NCBI GenBank assembly: GCA_964581895.1
Contig: CAZOPR010000001.1
Span: forward strand, 124,001 to 188,000
DNA from: Exilispira sp964581895
Lineage (GTDB): Bacteria; Spirochaetota; JAAYUW01
Length of the DNA stretch: 64,000 nucleotides
Reading direction: 5' to 3'
A program made the translations under genes and the position numbers. Each line of letters opens with the position of its first letter. Position 1 is the first letter of the stretch. This document shows positions 62,585 through 64,000 of this stretch, piece by piece. The notes under the pieces were generated by a model that did no database searches, was not told the DNA's origin, and worked only from the letters and a program-made list of their open reading frames with translations.

Positions 62585-63463
62585 ATTAATTATCATATCC
62601 CTGTTTTAATAAATAAAATTTTAGATTTTATTCCCCAAGATATAGATGATGAGCATAATTTGATAGTAGATGCTTGTTTTGGAGAAGGCGGTTATACAGA
62701 TATATTTTTAGAAAAATTTAAAAAATTATATGTTTTAGGAATCGAGCAGGATACTGAAATATTTAATATAGTTAAACAAAAGTATTTAAATGAAAAAAGA
62801 TTATATCTTATCAATAATAATTTTATAAATATAGATGAAATCTTAAAAGAAGAATTTTTAATAAATAAGAAACTAAAATTTATTGTTTTTGATTTAGGAA
62901 TCTCAATGTTTCATATAAAAGAATCAAGCAAAGGTATTAGTTTTAATAAAGATTCAAGATTGGATATGCGAATTAACAAAGATGCAAAAGAAAGTGCTTA
63001 CGATATAATAAACAATTACAGTAAAGAAGAATTAGCCAATTTATTTTATTATCTTGCTGATGAGACAATGTCGAGACAAATAGCAAACGCAATAGTAAAT
63101 TATCGTAAAAATAAAAAGATTGAAACAAATCAAGAGCTTGTCAAAATTATCCTTACTGTGAAAAAAGATAGAAAAAAGAATCCTGCAACTAAAGTTTTTC
63201 AGGCATTAAGAATCAAAGTAAACAATGAACTTGAAAATCTGCAATTTGTTCTTGAAAAATCTTTAAATTTAATAGAAAAAGGCGGAATTATTGCAGTTGT
63301 TTCCTATCATAGTGGTGAGGATAGAATAGTAAAAAATTTTATTAAAAATAATTTATTAAGTCTCAAACCAATAAATAAAAAGCCATTATTGCCAGATTAT
63401 GAAGAAATAAAAGCAAACCCAAGTGCAAGATCGGCTAAACTACGTGTATTTGTGAAGATATAG
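62585..63463 (+). CDS. rsmH: 16S rRNA (cytosine-1402 N4) methyltransferase RsmH, apparent AUU start
   Basis: This methylates N4 of C1402 in 16S rRNA. SAM-binding is in LIVDACFGEGGYTDIFLEKF and VLGIEQDTEIF. DLGISMFHIKESSKGISFNKDSRLDMRI, ATKVFQALRIKVNNELENL and ISYHSGEDRIVKNF-type/NPSARSAKLRVFVKI close the family pattern. The nearest conventional start (TTG 62660) would remove the conserved beginning YHIPVLINKILDFI, which is encoded in frame upstream. That frame opens after a stop at 62573 and contains no ATG, GTG or TTG before YHIPV. ATT at 62585 lies five bases after a perfect AGGAGG (62574-62579), so I take AUU as the start (292 residues). A base error changing ATG to ATT is the alternative. 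Confidence 0.88.
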   Translation: MNYHIPVLINKILDFIPQDIDDEHNLIVDACFGEGGYTDIFLEKFKKLYVLGIEQDTEIFNIVKQKYLNEKRLYLINNNFINIDEILKEEFLINKKLKFIVFDLGISMFHIKESSKGISFNKDSRLDMRINKDAKESAYDIINNYSKEELANLFYYLADETMSRQIANAIVNYRKNKKIETNQELVKIILTVKKDRKKNPATKVFQALRIKVNNELENLQFVLEKSLNLIEKGGIIAVVSYHSGEDRIVKNFIKNNLLSLKPINKKPLLPDYEEIKANPSARSAKLRVFVKI

Positions 63464-63472
63464 GATATTTTT

Positions 63473-63751
63473 ATGAGAACGAATTTTTTCCTGATATTAT
63501 TAATTATCCTTATAATTCTTGTAATTTCAATAATATACTTAAAAATAGCTCAAAAAGAAAAAAAATTGGATAGTGAAATTGAAAGTGAAAAAAAATTAAA
63601 TCATAACTTAAAAATTTTACTAAAATCAAAGTTGTCCATATTTAACTTATCTAAAAGCGTTGAAAATGAGAATTTAAGACCTTTGAATGAAGATGACTTG
63701 ATAATTATCCAAAAAGAAGATAATAAACCTAAAGAAGATAAAAATGAATAA
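63473..63751 (+). CDS. ftsL: FtsL-like small membrane coiled-coil protein
   Basis: This is a 92-residue bitopic protein. It has a short basic N-terminus, one membrane helix (about 5-24, FFLILLIILIILVISIIYL), then a charged coiled coil (QKEKKLDSEIESEKKLNH and on) outside the membrane and an acidic C-terminal tail. FtsL proteins are poorly conserved in sequence, so the call rests on this layout and on the position between rsmH and a Mur ligase. In other bacteria FtsL works with FtsB and FtsQ to activate septal wall synthesis. It overlaps the next gene by eight bases, so the two are translationally coupled. Confidence 0.7.
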   Translation: MRTNFFLILLIILIILVISIIYLKIAQKEKKLDSEIESEKKLNHNLKILLKSKLSIFNLSKSVENENLRPLNEDDLIIIQKEDNKPKEDKNE

Positions 63752-64000
63752 ATTTTACTTAAATGATTTAATAGGATTTTTAAAAAACAATAATATCGAT
63801 TTTGAAATATTTGATCCATTAAAAGTTTTAGAAAAGATTATTGTTAAAAATATTTTTACTGACACAAGAGAAGTTTCAAAAGAGACTGAAAAAGAAAAAC
63901 TTAAAGAAAAAAAAATTATTGAAAATAGTTTTGAAGAAATTCTTTTAAAAAAAAATCAATCTATAGAAAATTATAGTAATATTTTCATAGCAATAAAAGG
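63744..64000 (+). CDS. Mur ligase N-terminus (MurF or MurE), 3' end outside window
   Basis: The first 85 residues are visible. The pair FTDTREVSKE (near residue 45) and NIFIAIKG (near 80) is the 'DSR.v..g.lFvAikG' signature that binds the UDP moiety at the start of MurE and MurF. The segment between them contains an unusual Lys/Glu-rich insertion of about 30 residues (ETEKEKLKEKKIIENSF). The ATG overlaps the ftsL stop. Which of the two ligases it is cannot be decided from this fragment; a MurF-like protein is already encoded at 23106, next to ddl. Confidence 0.75.
   Translation, partial: MNKFYLNDLIGFLKNNNIDFEIFDPLKVLEKIIVKNIFTDTREVSKETEKEKLKEKKIIENSFEEILLKKNQSIENYSNIFIAIK

Noticed and set aside
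1..64000. Prophage, transposon or defence island
   Set aside because: No integrase, transposase, phage structural, restriction or toxin-antitoxin signature was seen, and composition looks uniform apart from the C-rich tract at 48691-48720.

Overview
The window is very AT-rich bacterial DNA, densely packed with genes on both strands. It holds about 46 protein genes and two tRNA genes, and no insertion sequence, prophage or CRISPR array is visible. The gene content suggests a motile, fermentative, double-membraned bacterium, most likely a spirochaete-type lineage. The evidence is a cheA-cheX-cheW operon, a flgL-fliW-csrA operon, an LptF/LptG-type permease, several lipoproteins and a FecR-domain envelope protein. 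The lineage is inferred from gene content and was not tested by a tree.

Region by region (kb): 0-4, a possible outer-membrane protein (cut by the window edge), a DUF4015 glycosidase-like protein and an unknown helical protein. 4-8.6, DNA polymerase III alpha (dnaE) and a HAD phosphatase. 8.6-15.7, two different GH31 glycosidases flanking a class I aminotransferase and a degenerate amidohydrolase. 16-17.5, a MATE exporter and tRNA-Asp plus a CAU tRNA. 17.6-23, a hybrid sensor kinase abutting an L-asparaginase, an AEC permease and an alpha/beta hydrolase. 23-27, a membrane-anchored Mur ligase, Ddl and a small unknown protein. 27-36.5, on the minus strand, a citrate lyase set (citD, citE, citF), an MMPL/RND transporter with an exported partner, a tryptophanase-type lyase and aspartate kinase. 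36.7-40, the chemotaxis operon. 40-45.6, envelope proteins of unknown function. 45.8-48.5, pyruvate phosphate dikinase. 49-53.7, class II aldolase, galactokinase, a SanA-like protein and ATP-dependent PEP carboxykinase. 53.9-57.7, a propeller lipoprotein, an LptF/G permease and purine nucleoside phosphorylase. 57.7-59.7, csrA, fliW and flgL. 59.8-61.6, an MFS carrier and tsaE. 61.9-64, the start of a division/cell-wall cluster: mraZ, rsmH, ftsL-like and a Mur ligase.

Physiologically the genes fit sugar, citrate and amino-acid fermentation. Citrate lyase, PEP carboxykinase and pyruvate phosphate dikinase connect C4 acids, PEP and pyruvate. GH31 enzymes, galactokinase and a class II aldolase feed sugars. 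Asparaginase and a tryptophanase-type lyase release amino-acid carbon.

The most interesting signals are small-scale. rsmH appears to start at an AUU codon. A 10-bp-periodic TGG repeat resembling an MraZ operator abuts the mraZ start, and two hairpins lie between mraZ and rsmH. A six-copy 19-bp tandem array exactly fills the tnaA-lysC gap. A T9A decamer array sits beside a C-rich tract whose complement could form a G-quadruplex. I did not find a convincing undescribed multi-gene system.
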